From assembly GCA_946886275.1 (NCBI GenBank), contig CAMPIH010000126.1, positions 1-6,777 of the forward strand: 6,777 bases of DNA. The letters run 5' to 3'. This document shows positions 1 to 5,579 of the stretch, in pieces (the first letter of the stretch is position 1; the number at the start of each line of letters is the position of its first letter). This stretch comes from an uncultured Sphingosinicella sp. GTDB taxonomy: Bacteria > Pseudomonadota > Alphaproteobacteria > Sphingomonadales > Sphingomonadaceae. The notes beneath the pieces were generated by a model, which saw only the letters and a list, made by a program, of their open reading frames with translations, was not told the DNA's origin and did no database searches. Both the position numbers and the translations under genes were made by a program.

Positions 1-14
1 ACTATTTGAATGGG

Positions 15-40
15 CCCGCCGCACCGCCCTTCTCGGCGGG
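15..40 (-). terminator. Possible weak hairpin after the carbonic anhydrase gene
   Basis: Read on the minus strand, a GC-rich inverted repeat begins 2 nt after the carbonic anhydrase stop codon. CCCGCC (35-40) can pair with GGCGGG (15-20), or CCGCC (35-39) with GGCGG (24-28) around a 6-nt loop. There is no following T-run, so it is not a classical intrinsic terminator. It could be a weak terminator or a 3'-end stabilising hairpin. The remaining bases 1-14 show nothing recognisable. Confidence 0.22.
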
Positions 41-42
41 AA

Positions 43-678
43 TCAGGCCGGAGCGAAGCTGCCGCTCGCCTCGTCGCAGACATGGAGGATCCCGTCCGAG
101 ATGGCGAAATAGGCGCCATGAAGGGCAAGGCGTCCGTCCGCTTCGCGGTCCCTCACCCAGGGAAAGGTGCGAAGGTTGCGAAGCGATACCCGCACCCCTT
201 CCAGCTCCATCTCGAGGAAAGCCTGCCGGTCGAGCTCGTCGTGCCGCGCCCGGATCTGATCGCGGGCGTCGCGAAGCATGTCGATCCAGTGTGCGATGAA
301 ATGGCCGGCGCCATGCCCGGCATGGTCGAACTGGCCCGTCAGCGCAGCCGCGCAGCCGCCGCAGAAGCCATGGCCCATCACCACCAGTTCCTCCACCTCG
401 AGCTGGGTGACGGCAAATTCCAGAGCCGCCGAAACACCGTGATAATTATTGTCCGGCTCGAAGGGCGGAACGAGCGCCGCGACGTTGCGAACCACGAACA
501 TCTCGCCGGGGCGGGCATCGAAGATCTGGGCCGGGTCGACCCGGCTGTCGGAACAGGCGATCACCATCACCTTCGGGCTCTGGCCTTCAGCCAGTTCGGC
601 CCATCGGTCGCGCTCCGCCCGCCACTCGCGGTTTCGGAACCGGTGATAGCCGTCGATCAGCGTCTTGAGATAAGCCAT
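43..678 (-). CDS. Beta-class carbonic anhydrase
   Basis: Zinc enzyme of the cytoplasm that interconverts CO2 and bicarbonate. The 211-residue length is normal for the family. Seen: the first active-site motif ACSDSR, with zinc ligand Cys42 and the Asp44/Arg46 dyad, and the second motif GHGFCGG, with ligands His103 and Cys106. A conserved YHGVSAALEFAV helix (79-90) lies between them. Unusual details are an extra Cys109 straight after GHGFCGG, and four histidines (119, 122, 126, 130) spaced i, i+3, i+7, i+11 in the segment where relatives carry a Gly/Glu-rich stretch before FI..W. The ATG at 678 is the only good start; no Shine-Dalgarno is visible, and a -10-like TTATCG ends 7 nt before it. It is divergent from lipA across a 65-bp gap. 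The family is certain from the motifs; no specific physiological role can be read from the neighbours. Confidence 0.95.
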   Translation of the reverse strand: MAYLKTLIDGYHRFRNREWRAERDRWAELAEGQSPKVMVIACSDSRVDPAQIFDARPGEMFVVRNVAALVPPFEPDNNYHGVSAALEFAVTQLEVEELVVMGHGFCGGCAAALTGQFDHAGHGAGHFIAHWIDMLRDARDQIRARHDELDRQAFLEMELEGVRVSLRNLRTFPWVRDREADGRLALHGAYFAISDGILHVCDEASGSFAPA

Positions 679-685
679 GAAGAGC

Positions 686-713
686 CGATAAGCGGGGAGG
701 GAAGGGGTGGCAA
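686..713 (-). promoter_or_regulatory. Candidate promoter of the carbonic anhydrase gene
   Basis: On the minus strand a -35-like TTGCCA (708-713) is followed by a 16-nt spacer and a -10-like TTATCG (686-691). Only 7 nt then separate the -10 from the ATG at 678, so transcription would start at or almost at the start codon. No Shine-Dalgarno is present, which fits a leaderless mRNA. The elements match the layout seen at other starts in this window. This is read by eye only. Confidence 0.4.
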
Positions 714-735
714 GTCGGCCCCGTCCTCGCTATCT
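708..735 (+). promoter_or_regulatory. Candidate promoter of lipA
   Basis: A -10-like CTATCT lies at 730-735, with 8 nt between it and the lipA ATG at 744. The same hexamer stands before dusB (4485-4490). No convincing -35 is present: at a 16-nt spacing the hexamer is TGGCAA (708-713), which is the reverse complement of the divergent gene's -35. No Shine-Dalgarno is visible before lipA, so a leaderless start is plausible. Confidence 0.35.
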
Positions 736-743
736 GCCCCCGC

Positions 744-1667
744 ATGAGCGAAGCCATCGCCCCCCTCGTCGCGCCCAAGCAGCGCAAGCCCGACTGGATC
801 CGGGTCAAGGCCCCGGTCAGCGCCGGCTTCAACGAAACCCGCAAGCTGATGCGCCGGCTCAACCTGGCGACCGTCTGCGAGGAAGCGGCCTGTCCGAACA
901 TCGGCGAGTGCTGGACCAAGAAGCACGCGACCGTGATGATCCTCGGCGATACCTGCACCCGCGCCTGCGCCTTCTGCAACGTGAAGACGGGAATGCCGCG
1001 GCCGGTCGATCCGATGGAGCCTGAGCATGTCGCCGTCGCCGCGGCCGAGCTCGGCCTCGAGCATATCGTCGTCACCTCGGTGGACCGCGACGACCTTCCC
1101 GACGGCGGCGCGAACCAGTTCGTTCGGGTGATCGAGGCGCTTCGCCGGAACGCGCCTTCGACGACGATCGAGATCCTCACGCCGGACTTCCGCAACAAGT
1201 CCGAAGCCGCGGTCGAGAAGATCATCCAGGCGCGCCCGGACGTCTACAATCACAATCTCGAGACGGTGCCGAGGCTCTACCCGACGATCCGGCCCGGCGC
1301 CCGCTATTACGCCTCGCTTCGACTGCTCGAGAGCGTCAAGCGGCACGATCCGTCGATCTTCACCAAATCAGGGGTCATGGTCGGTCTCGGCGAGCAGAGG
1401 CTTGAGGTCCACCAGGTGATGGACGACATGCGCTCGGCCGACGTCGATTTCCTCACCATGGGCCAGTATCTCCAGCCGACGCCGCGACACGCCAAGGTCG
1501 AGGAGTTCGTCACTCCACAGGCCTTCTCCGCTTATGCCGCCATTGCCCGGGCCAAGGGGTTCCTGCTCGTCGCCGCCAGTCCGCTGACTCGTTCGAGCTA
1601 CCATGCCGGTGACGATTTCGCGAAGATGAGGGCGGCGCGCGAAGCAAAGCTGGCTTCAGCACGTTGA
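744..1667 (+). CDS. lipA: Lipoyl synthase LipA
   Basis: Radical-SAM enzyme that inserts two sulfurs into protein-bound octanoyl groups to make the lipoyl cofactor of the pyruvate and 2-oxoglutarate dehydrogenases and the glycine cleavage system. Seen: Cys45, Cys50 and Cys56 (CX4CX5C) for the auxiliary 4Fe-4S cluster that donates sulfur; Cys71, Cys75 and Cys78 (CX3CX2C) for the radical-SAM cluster; and the C-terminal RSSYHA motif (283-288), whose serine ligates the auxiliary cluster. Also present are the family stretches [19 protein letters not shown] and HNLETV. At 307 residues it is full length with a short N-terminus. The ATG at 744 is the first start in frame and lies 8 nt after a -10-like CTATCT, without a Shine-Dalgarno. 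It is followed after 6 nt by the coq10-like gene, evidently co-transcribed. No lipB lies in the window. Confidence 0.98.
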   Translation: MSEAIAPLVAPKQRKPDWIRVKAPVSAGFNETRKLMRRLNLATVCEEAACPNIGECWTKKHATVMILGDTCTRACAFCNVKTGMPRPVDPMEPEHVAVAAAELGLEHIVVTSVDRDDLPDGGANQFVRVIEALRRNAPSTTIEILTPDFRNKSEAAVEKIIQARPDVYNHNLETVPRLYPTIRPGARYYASLRLLESVKRHDPSIFTKSGVMVGLGEQRLEVHQVMDDMRSADVDFLTMGQYLQPTPRHAKVEEFVTPQAFSAYAAIARAKGFLLVAASPLTRSSYHAGDDFAKMRAAREAKLASAR

Positions 1668-1671
1668 CCGC

Positions 1672-1687
1672 CTATGCCGCGGCATAG
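1672..1687. repeat. Perfect 16-bp palindrome enclosing the coq10-like start codon
   Basis: CTATGCCGCGGCATAG is its own reverse complement over all 16 bases. It contains the ATG (1674-1676) of the coq10-like gene in its left arm and begins 5 nt after the lipA stop codon. In RNA it could form a 6-bp stem with a CGCG tetraloop, hiding the start codon. It could also be a protein-binding dyad or chance. The palindrome itself is directly visible; any function is inference. Confidence 0.6.
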
Positions 1688-2141
1688 CGAAACCCGTAAT
1701 CTGCCCTACAGTCCCGAGCAGCTGTTCGATCTCGTCGCCGACGTCAAACGCTATCAGGAATTCCTGCCCTGGGTGGCGGCCACGCGGATCCGATCCGACA
1801 GCGAAACGGCGATGATCGCGGACCTGGTGGTCGGCTTCCGCGCCCTGAAGGAGACCTTCACCTCGCGGGTCCACAAGAGGCGGCCTCACGAGATCGAGAT
1901 CGACTATGTCGAGGGGCCGCTCAAATATCTCCACAACAGCTGGAAGTTCGTTCCGGACGGCAAGGGCGGCACCGAAGTCCACTTCTGCGTCGACTTCGCC
2001 TTCAAGAGCCGGATCTTCGAAAGCCTGGCCGGACAGATGTTCGATCGGGCCCTGCGCCGGATGATCGGCGCTTTCGAGGAACGCGCGGCGGTCCTTTACG
2101 GCGAGGGCAACAGCAATTCGAGGGCGCAGAGCGCCGCCTGA
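1674..2141 (+). CDS. COQ10/RatA-family START-domain protein (ubiquinone-binding type)
   Basis: Small lipid-binding protein of the polyketide cyclase/START superfamily. Mitochondrial COQ10 binds ubiquinone and is needed for respiration; the E. coli relative RatA was described as a ribosome-association inhibitor, so databases often call this family a 'RatA toxin'. Seen: VADVKRYQEFLPW (21-33), LVVGFRALKETFTSRV, the EGPLKYL...W.F strand pair, VDFAFKSRIF, and a final helix ending FEERAAVLYG. The 155-residue length is typical. The ATG at 1674 is the only possible start because the frame is closed by the lipA TGA just upstream (same frame, TGA-CCG-CCT-ATG). There is no Shine-Dalgarno, so coupling to lipA translation is likely. 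No ratB partner is present, and the neighbours favour a quinone-related role. The last 15 codons overlap the end of the opposing cinA-like gene. Confidence 0.93.
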   Translation: MPRHSETRNLPYSPEQLFDLVADVKRYQEFLPWVAATRIRSDSETAMIADLVVGFRALKETFTSRVHKRRPHEIEIDYVEGPLKYLHNSWKFVPDGKGGTEVHFCVDFAFKSRIFESLAGQMFDRALRRMIGAFEERAAVLYGEGNSNSRAQSAA

Positions 2142-2614
2142 AGCCGAACCCCGCCTCGGCCCAAATCTCCGAAGTCCCTGGTATCGGCAACCATGTCGTG
2201 GGGGTCGGCCTTGCGGTCGGCGCGAGCGAAGACCACGGTGCCGACGGGCTTCTTCTCCGAGCCGCCGGCTGGGCCGGCAATGCCGGTAATGGCCACAGCC
2301 ACATCGGCGCCGCTCCGCGACAGCGCCCCCTGGGCCATCGCCCAGGCGGTGGCGACCGAGACTGCGCCGAACGTCTCCAGCACGTCCGTGCTGACCCCCA
2401 GCATATCGGATTTGGCTTCATTCGAGTAGGTTACGAACCCTTCCTCGAAAATCTCCGAACTGCCGGGGATTTCGGTCAGCGCCGCCGAGACGAGTCCGCC
2501 GGTGCAGCTTTCCGCGACCGCCACCCGACGGCCCAGTGCCCGATTGGAGTCCACCACTCGGGTGGCAAGCTCGATCAGTTCGGCCGGAAGGGTGAAATCG
2601 CGAACCTCGGTCAT
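2096..2614 (-). CDS. CinA C-terminal family / PncC-type nicotinamide-nucleotide amidohydrolase
   Basis: Stand-alone CinA C-terminal domain (172 residues) without the N-terminal MoaB-like domain of full CinA. Characterised members deamidate nicotinamide mononucleotide to nicotinate mononucleotide, recycling NMN released for example by NAD-dependent DNA ligase. Seen: AESCTGG (34-40) with the conserved nucleophile Ser36, GFVTYSNEAK (59-68) with the conserved Tyr63 and Lys68, and TGIAGPAGGS..KPVGTV (110-127). The start chosen is ATG at 2614 because it overlaps the stop of the upstream gene as ATGA, the usual sign of translational coupling. A TTG at 2623 would add only three residues (M-P-G). It is the last gene of the ispDF operon. 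Its stop lies inside the end of the convergent coq10-like gene, leaving no intergenic terminator. Family assignment is firm; enzymatic activity is inferred. Confidence 0.93.
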   Translation of the reverse strand: MTEVRDFTLPAELIELATRVVDSNRALGRRVAVAESCTGGLVSAALTEIPGSSEIFEEGFVTYSNEAKSDMLGVSTDVLETFGAVSVATAWAMAQGALSRSGADVAVAITGIAGPAGGSEKKPVGTVVFARADRKADPHDMVADTRDFGDLGRGGVRLQAALCALELLLPSP

Positions 2615-3240
2615 GCCGGGCAAAGCGGGCTGTCGGATGAATCCGGTCGCGCCGTACCCGCGATGCCGAGCCCGGCACCGGCAAGCCGCGCGATATTTTC
2701 CGGCGGCAGCGGCGCAAGCGCCTCGATGAGGTCGTTGGCGTCAGCACAGGCCGCGGTATCGATGCTGTTGATCATCGCTGCCGCCATCACCGTGACGAGG
2801 CCGGACATGAGCTCCGGATTGGCGCTCGGATCGAAAGCCGGCATGGCCGGCTCCTCGTCTTCGGACGGAGTTCCCACAGGCTCCATATTCTCGACGGACG
2901 CCTTCTCCGCGTCGGTCTCGGTGGCCGTTTCCGCGCCGGACTCGCTTTCCTCCTCGACCTCGCTCTCCGGACCAGGGCGCGACATTCGCGCAAAGGCCGC
3001 GAAGGCGGAGTTGCGGCGAGGCTCGGCCGCGGCCCGAAGCCGGGTCAGCATCGCCTCGGCCCCTCCGTTGAGGAAGGCGCTCGCGCCGACATGGGGTCGG
3101 CAGCGTTCCGCCAGCGCGCCCAGTCCGACCGAAGCCGCGGTGAGCGCGATATCGCCCGCTTCCTGACGGGTAAGACAGCGCTCCGGCGCCGCCGCCGCCT
3201 GCGAAGCCACAAGAGCGGCGATGACGATTGGATTGATCAT
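2611..3240 (-). CDS. Unrecognised secreted protein with acidic linker and four cysteines
   Basis: I do not recognise the family. The 209-residue product starts with a hydrophobic Ala-rich segment (1-18) ending in AAAA before PERC, a likely signal peptide cleaved near residue 18, though it lacks the usual Lys/Arg at its start. The predicted mature part has an N-terminal helical region (about 19-87) with Cys22 and Cys47. An acidic, Ser/Thr/Glu-rich linker follows (about 89-135), with about 16 Asp/Glu and one Lys between 92 and 130. A second helical region (about 140-195) has Cys165, and a tail contains Cys207. The even number of cysteines would allow disulfides in the periplasm. Its start overlaps the ispDF stop by 4 nt (ATGA), with a G-rich GGGGGGAAG just upstream as ribosome site, and its stop overlaps the cinA start the same way. 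It is therefore a genuine operon member. Export is inferred; function is unknown. Confidence 0.82.
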   Translation of the reverse strand: MINPIVIAALVASQAAAAPERCLTRQEAGDIALTAASVGLGALAERCRPHVGASAFLNGGAEAMLTRLRAAAEPRRNSAFAAFARMSRPGPESEVEEESESGAETATETDAEKASVENMEPVGTPSEDEEPAMPAFDPSANPELMSGLVTVMAAAMINSIDTAACADANDLIEALAPLPPENIARLAGAGLGIAGTARPDSSDSPLCPA

Positions 3241-4397
3241 GGTCTTCCCCCCATTGAGATGCTGGCCACGGCCTGGGCGGCAATGCCCTCGCTGCGGCCG
3301 GTGAAACCGAGGCCTTCGGTCGTCGTGGCCTTGATGCTAACCGACTGGATTGGCAGCCGCAACAAGGCCGCGATCCGTTGCCTCATCGCCTGTCGGTGAG
3401 GGCCGATCCGCGGCGCCTCGCAGATGATGGTGAGATCGACATGATCGATCCGCGCGCCGACGCGATCGGCGAGGTCGCGGGCATGCTCGACGAACAAGGA
3501 CGAGGCCGCGCCGCGCCACCTGGCATCGGTCGGTGGGAAATGATCGCCGATGTCGCCTTCGCCGAGGGCCCCGAGAAGGGCGTCGGTCAAGGCATGGAGG
3601 ACGACGTCGGCGTCGCTATGACCCTTGAGCCCGCGCCGGTGCGGGACATTGATCCCGCCGAGCCAAAGGGACTCTCCCTCGGCGAAGGCATGGACATCGA
3701 ACCCGAACCCGGTCCGGCTGACGAGCCGCGCGGCCAATTGCTGCTCCGCCCTCCGGAAGTCGCTCTCATAAGTGAGCTTTTCGAGCGACTCGTCGCCCTC
3801 GACGGTCGCGACCTCGATTCCGGCGGCGCGGGCGATCTGGGCGTCGTCGGTCGCCTCGTCGCCGCTCCAGGCGGCGTGGGCACGGAATATCTCCTCGAAC
3901 CGGAAGGCCTGCGGCGTCTGGACTCGCACCAGCCGCTCACGCGGGACGACTGCGCCGAGATGGGCCTCCTGCCTCGCCAGAGTGTCGACGACCGGCAGGA
4001 CCGGCACCGCACCGGCCCCTCGCGAAAGCGCCTCGAGCAGCCGATCGATCACCCGCCCGGGGAGAAAGGGCCTGGCCGCGTCGTGGATCAGGATCCGGGC
4101 CGGCTTGTCGTCGGCGATCGCGGCGAGGCCGTTGCGGACGGACTGCTGCCGGGTCGCTCCGCCGACGATCGGTGGGGGCAGGGGCCGGCCGCCGACCGCC
4201 TGGTGGTAGAGGGATTCCTGCCCTTCGCCGATCACGACCCGGACCTCGTCGACGGCAGGGTGAGTCAGCGCCTCGATCGCGTGAGCGAGGAGCGGGCGGC
4301 CGCCAATCAGCCGATATTGTTTCGGAAGCTCGCCGCCGGCACGGACGCCGCTGCCGGCCGCGACGACCAAAGCCACCGTCCTGCCGTGCGACTCCAT
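3237..4397 (-). CDS. ispDF: Bifunctional IspD/IspF enzyme of the MEP isoprenoid pathway
   Basis: Fusion of 2-C-methyl-D-erythritol 4-phosphate cytidylyltransferase (IspD) and 2-C-methyl-D-erythritol 2,4-cyclodiphosphate synthase (IspF), acting in the cytoplasm to make IPP/DMAPP precursors. IspD spans about 6-225: nucleotide-binding VVAAGSGVR with Arg19, PKQY with Lys26, IHDAARPF (104-111), VQTPQAF (159-165) and DDAQIA. IspF spans about 228-384: metal ligands Asp234 and His236 in [28 protein letters not shown] with His268, [11 protein letters not shown], and [20 protein letters not shown]. All expected catalytic motifs are intact in both halves, and 386 residues is the usual length. Such fusions are well known in Alphaproteobacteria. 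The ATG at 4397 is preceded by AGGGA at a 6-nt spacing, the best Shine-Dalgarno-like sequence at any gene start here, although the same bases also read as a -10 element. First gene of a three-gene operon, divergent from dusB. Confidence 0.98.
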   Translation of the reverse strand: MESHGRTVALVVAAGSGVRAGGELPKQYRLIGGRPLLAHAIEALTHPAVDEVRVVIGEGQESLYHQAVGGRPLPPPIVGGATRQQSVRNGLAAIADDKPARILIHDAARPFLPGRVIDRLLEALSRGAGAVPVLPVVDTLARQEAHLGAVVPRERLVRVQTPQAFRFEEIFRAHAAWSGDEATDDAQIARAAGIEVATVEGDESLEKLTYESDFRRAEQQLAARLVSRTGFGFDVHAFAEGESLWLGGINVPHRRGLKGHSDADVVLHALTDALLGALGEGDIGDHFPPTDARWRGAASSLFVEHARDLADRVGARIDHVDLTIICEAPRIGPHRQAMRQRIAALLRLPIQSVSIKATTTEGLGFTGRSEGIAAQAVASISMGGRP

Positions 4398-4404
4398 CGG
4401 CGAT

Positions 4405-4432
4405 CCCTAGGATGTGCGCCGCCTGGCTGCAA
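4405..4432 (-). promoter_or_regulatory. Candidate promoter of the ispDF operon
   Basis: On the minus strand TTGCAG (4427-4432), a 16-nt spacer and CTAGGG (4405-4410) stand 7 nt before the ATG, the same geometry as at the carbonic anhydrase gene. The -10 assignment competes with reading the overlapping AGGGA as a Shine-Dalgarno sequence; both cannot hold if transcription starts at the ATG. If AGGGA is the ribosome site, the true promoter lies further upstream in the 103-bp divergent region shared with dusB. Confidence 0.33.
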
Positions 4433-4462
4433 TGGCGCCGCAGACGCCGACCGGCCCCAACC

Positions 4463-4490
4463 TTGCCGGAAACCGCCATTCACCCTATCT
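4463..4490 (+). promoter_or_regulatory. Candidate promoter of dusB
   Basis: TTGCCG (4463-4468), a 16-nt spacer and CTATCT (4485-4490) precede the dusB ATG, with 10 nt between the -10 element and the start codon. The predicted start of transcription is about 3-4 nt before the ATG, leaving essentially no leader, in keeping with the absence of a Shine-Dalgarno. The -10 hexamer is identical to that before lipA. Confidence 0.42.
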
Positions 4491-4500
4491 CGCCCGCTCA

Positions 4501-5499
4501 ATGAGCCGCCTCAAGCCCATCCAGATCGGTCCGGTTCGGATCGAGACGCCGGTGATCCTGGCGCCGATGACGGGCGTCACCGACATGCCGTTCCGTCGAA
4601 TCGTGAAGCGCTACGGCGCCGGTCTCACGGTGACCGAGATGATCGCCAGCCAGGCGGCGATCCGCGAAACTCGCCAGTCGCTCCAGAAGGCGGCCTGGGA
4701 TCCGGTCGAGGAACCGGTCTCGATGCAGCTTGCCGGCTGCTCGCCCAAGGAGATGGCGGAGGCCGCCAAGCTCAACGAGGATCGCGGCGCGGCGATCATC
4801 GACATCAACATGGGTTGTCCGGTCAAGAAGGTGGTGAACGGCGAAGCGGGATCGGCGCTGATGCGCGATCTCAAGCTTGCCGCCGCCATCATCGACGCCA
4901 CCGTCAAGGCGGTGGATGTTCCCGTCACTCTGAAGATGCGGATGGGCTGGGACCATGGCTCGCTCAACGCCCCCGAGCTCGCCCGGATCGCCGAGGATCT
5001 CGGAATCCGGATGATCACCGTCCACGGCCGAACCCGCTGCCAGATGTACAAGGGCGAGGCGGACTGGCGCTTCATTCGCCGCGTGAACGAGGCGGTCACC
5101 CTCCCGGTCATCGCCAATGGCGACATCAACTCGATCGACGACGCCGATTCCGCGCTCCGGCAATCGGGCGCCGACGGCGTGATGATCGGGCGCGGCGCTT
5201 ATGGAAAGCCGTGGCTTCTCCGCCAGGTGATGCATTGGCTGAACACAGGCGATCGGCTGGCCGATCCGAGCCTCGACGAGCAGCATTCGGTGATCTGCGA
5301 ACAATATGAAGCGATGATCGAACTTTATGGTCCGGTCGTCGGCGTCAATTGCGCCCGCAAGCATATTGGCTGGTATACCAAGGGGCTTCACGGATCGGCG
5401 GAGTTCCGCAACGCCTTCAACCAGGAAGCCGATCCGGCACGCGCGAGAGCGATGTTGCACGATTTCTACGCGCCCTGGCTGAGCAAAGCGGCCGCCTGA
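4501..5499 (+). CDS. dusB: tRNA-dihydrouridine synthase DusB
   Basis: FMN-dependent enzyme that reduces specific uridines in the tRNA D-loop to dihydrouridine with NADPH; historically called NifR3 in Alphaproteobacteria because it heads the ntr operon. TIM-barrel domain about 8-245, then a helical tRNA-binding domain. Seen: FMN-binding [12 protein letters not shown] (21-32), MQLAGCSP (75-82), NMGCPVKKV (103-111) with catalytic Cys106, LKMRMGW with Lys144, VHGRTR (173-178) with His174, IANGDI (203-208) and [11 protein letters not shown] (227-237). Length 332, full. The ATG at 4501 was chosen over an in-frame ATG at 4414, because the family N-terminus begins with a short lead into 'I.IG' and the extension would run back through the promoter region into low-complexity sequence. 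Divergent from ispDF; ntrY follows after 80 bp. Confidence 0.97.
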   Translation: MSRLKPIQIGPVRIETPVILAPMTGVTDMPFRRIVKRYGAGLTVTEMIASQAAIRETRQSLQKAAWDPVEEPVSMQLAGCSPKEMAEAAKLNEDRGAAIIDINMGCPVKKVVNGEAGSALMRDLKLAAAIIDATVKAVDVPVTLKMRMGWDHGSLNAPELARIAEDLGIRMITVHGRTRCQMYKGEADWRFIRRVNEAVTLPVIANGDINSIDDADSALRQSGADGVMIGRGAYGKPWLLRQVMHWLNTGDRLADPSLDEQHSVICEQYEAMIELYGPVVGVNCARKHIGWYTKGLHGSAEFRNAFNQEADPARARAMLHDFYAPWLSKAAA

Positions 5500-5512
5500 G
5501 CGCCGAAACATC

Positions 5513-5529
5513 CCTTGCGCGCGCCAAGG
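5513..5529 (+). terminator. Small hairpin between dusB and ntrY
   Basis: CCTTG (5513-5517) can pair with CAAGG (5525-5529) around a 7-nt GC loop, 13 nt after the dusB stop codon. The stem is only 5 bp and no T-run follows directly, although a T-rich stretch begins about 12 nt later. It may cause partial termination or simply be chance; a strong terminator is not indicated. Confidence 0.2.
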
Positions 5530-5544
5530 CGGCGGATGACTGTG

Positions 5545-5572
5545 TTCTTTGTGCCACATTGTTGTGTTAGAG
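5545..5572 (+). promoter_or_regulatory. Possible promoter within an AT-rich island before ntrY
   Basis: Bases 5541-5570 are about 40% GC, far below the surrounding sequence. A -10-like TTAGAG (5567-5572) ends 7 nt before the ntrY GTG, with a poor -35 candidate TTCTTT (5545-5550) at the 16-nt spacing used elsewhere in the window. A short dyad TGTG-C-CACA (5550-5558) sits in the spacer. The base composition and position support a promoter or operator; the hexamers alone do not. Confidence 0.28.
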
Positions 5573-5579
5573 CCGCGGA

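Noticed and set aside
311..325. 15-bp dyad CCATGCC-C-GGCATGG inside the carbonic anhydrase gene
   Set aside because: It is explained by the repeated His-Ala-Gly-His codons of that segment and lies in the middle of a coding region.
10..747. 245-codon open frame on the plus strand opposite the carbonic anhydrase gene
   Set aside because: Shadow of the carbonic anhydrase reading frame; no motif, and it would run over the divergent promoter region into lipA.
1674..2141. RatA toxin of a RatAB toxin-antitoxin system
   Set aside because: The family shares this database label, but no ratB-like partner lies next to it, and the lipA neighbour and COQ10 motifs point to a quinone-related housekeeping protein.
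2615..2623. TTG start for the cinA-like gene, three codons upstream
   Set aside because: The ATG at 2614 forms an ATGA overlap with the preceding stop, matching the other junction in the operon, and needs no rare start codon.
2836..2852. Hairpin with 7-bp arms AGCCGGC/GCCGGCT and a 3-nt loop
   Set aside because: It lies inside the acidic-linker coding sequence of the secreted protein, has no T-run, and short GC palindromes are common by chance at this base composition.
4414..4500. Upstream in-frame start extending DusB by 29 residues
   Set aside because: The extension has no family similarity and would cover the candidate dusB promoter; the ATG at 4501 gives the normal N-terminus.
3378..5309. 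643-codon open frame on the plus strand crossing ispDF and dusB
   Set aside because: It is antisense to ispDF and out of frame with dusB, both of which have intact family motifs. Its Arg/Asp/Gly/Pro-rich product is typical of shadow frames in GC-rich DNA.
5349..5570. 73-codon open frame overlapping the dusB end and the dusB-ntrY gap
   Set aside because: Most of it is out of frame within dusB, with no ribosome site or recognisable features.
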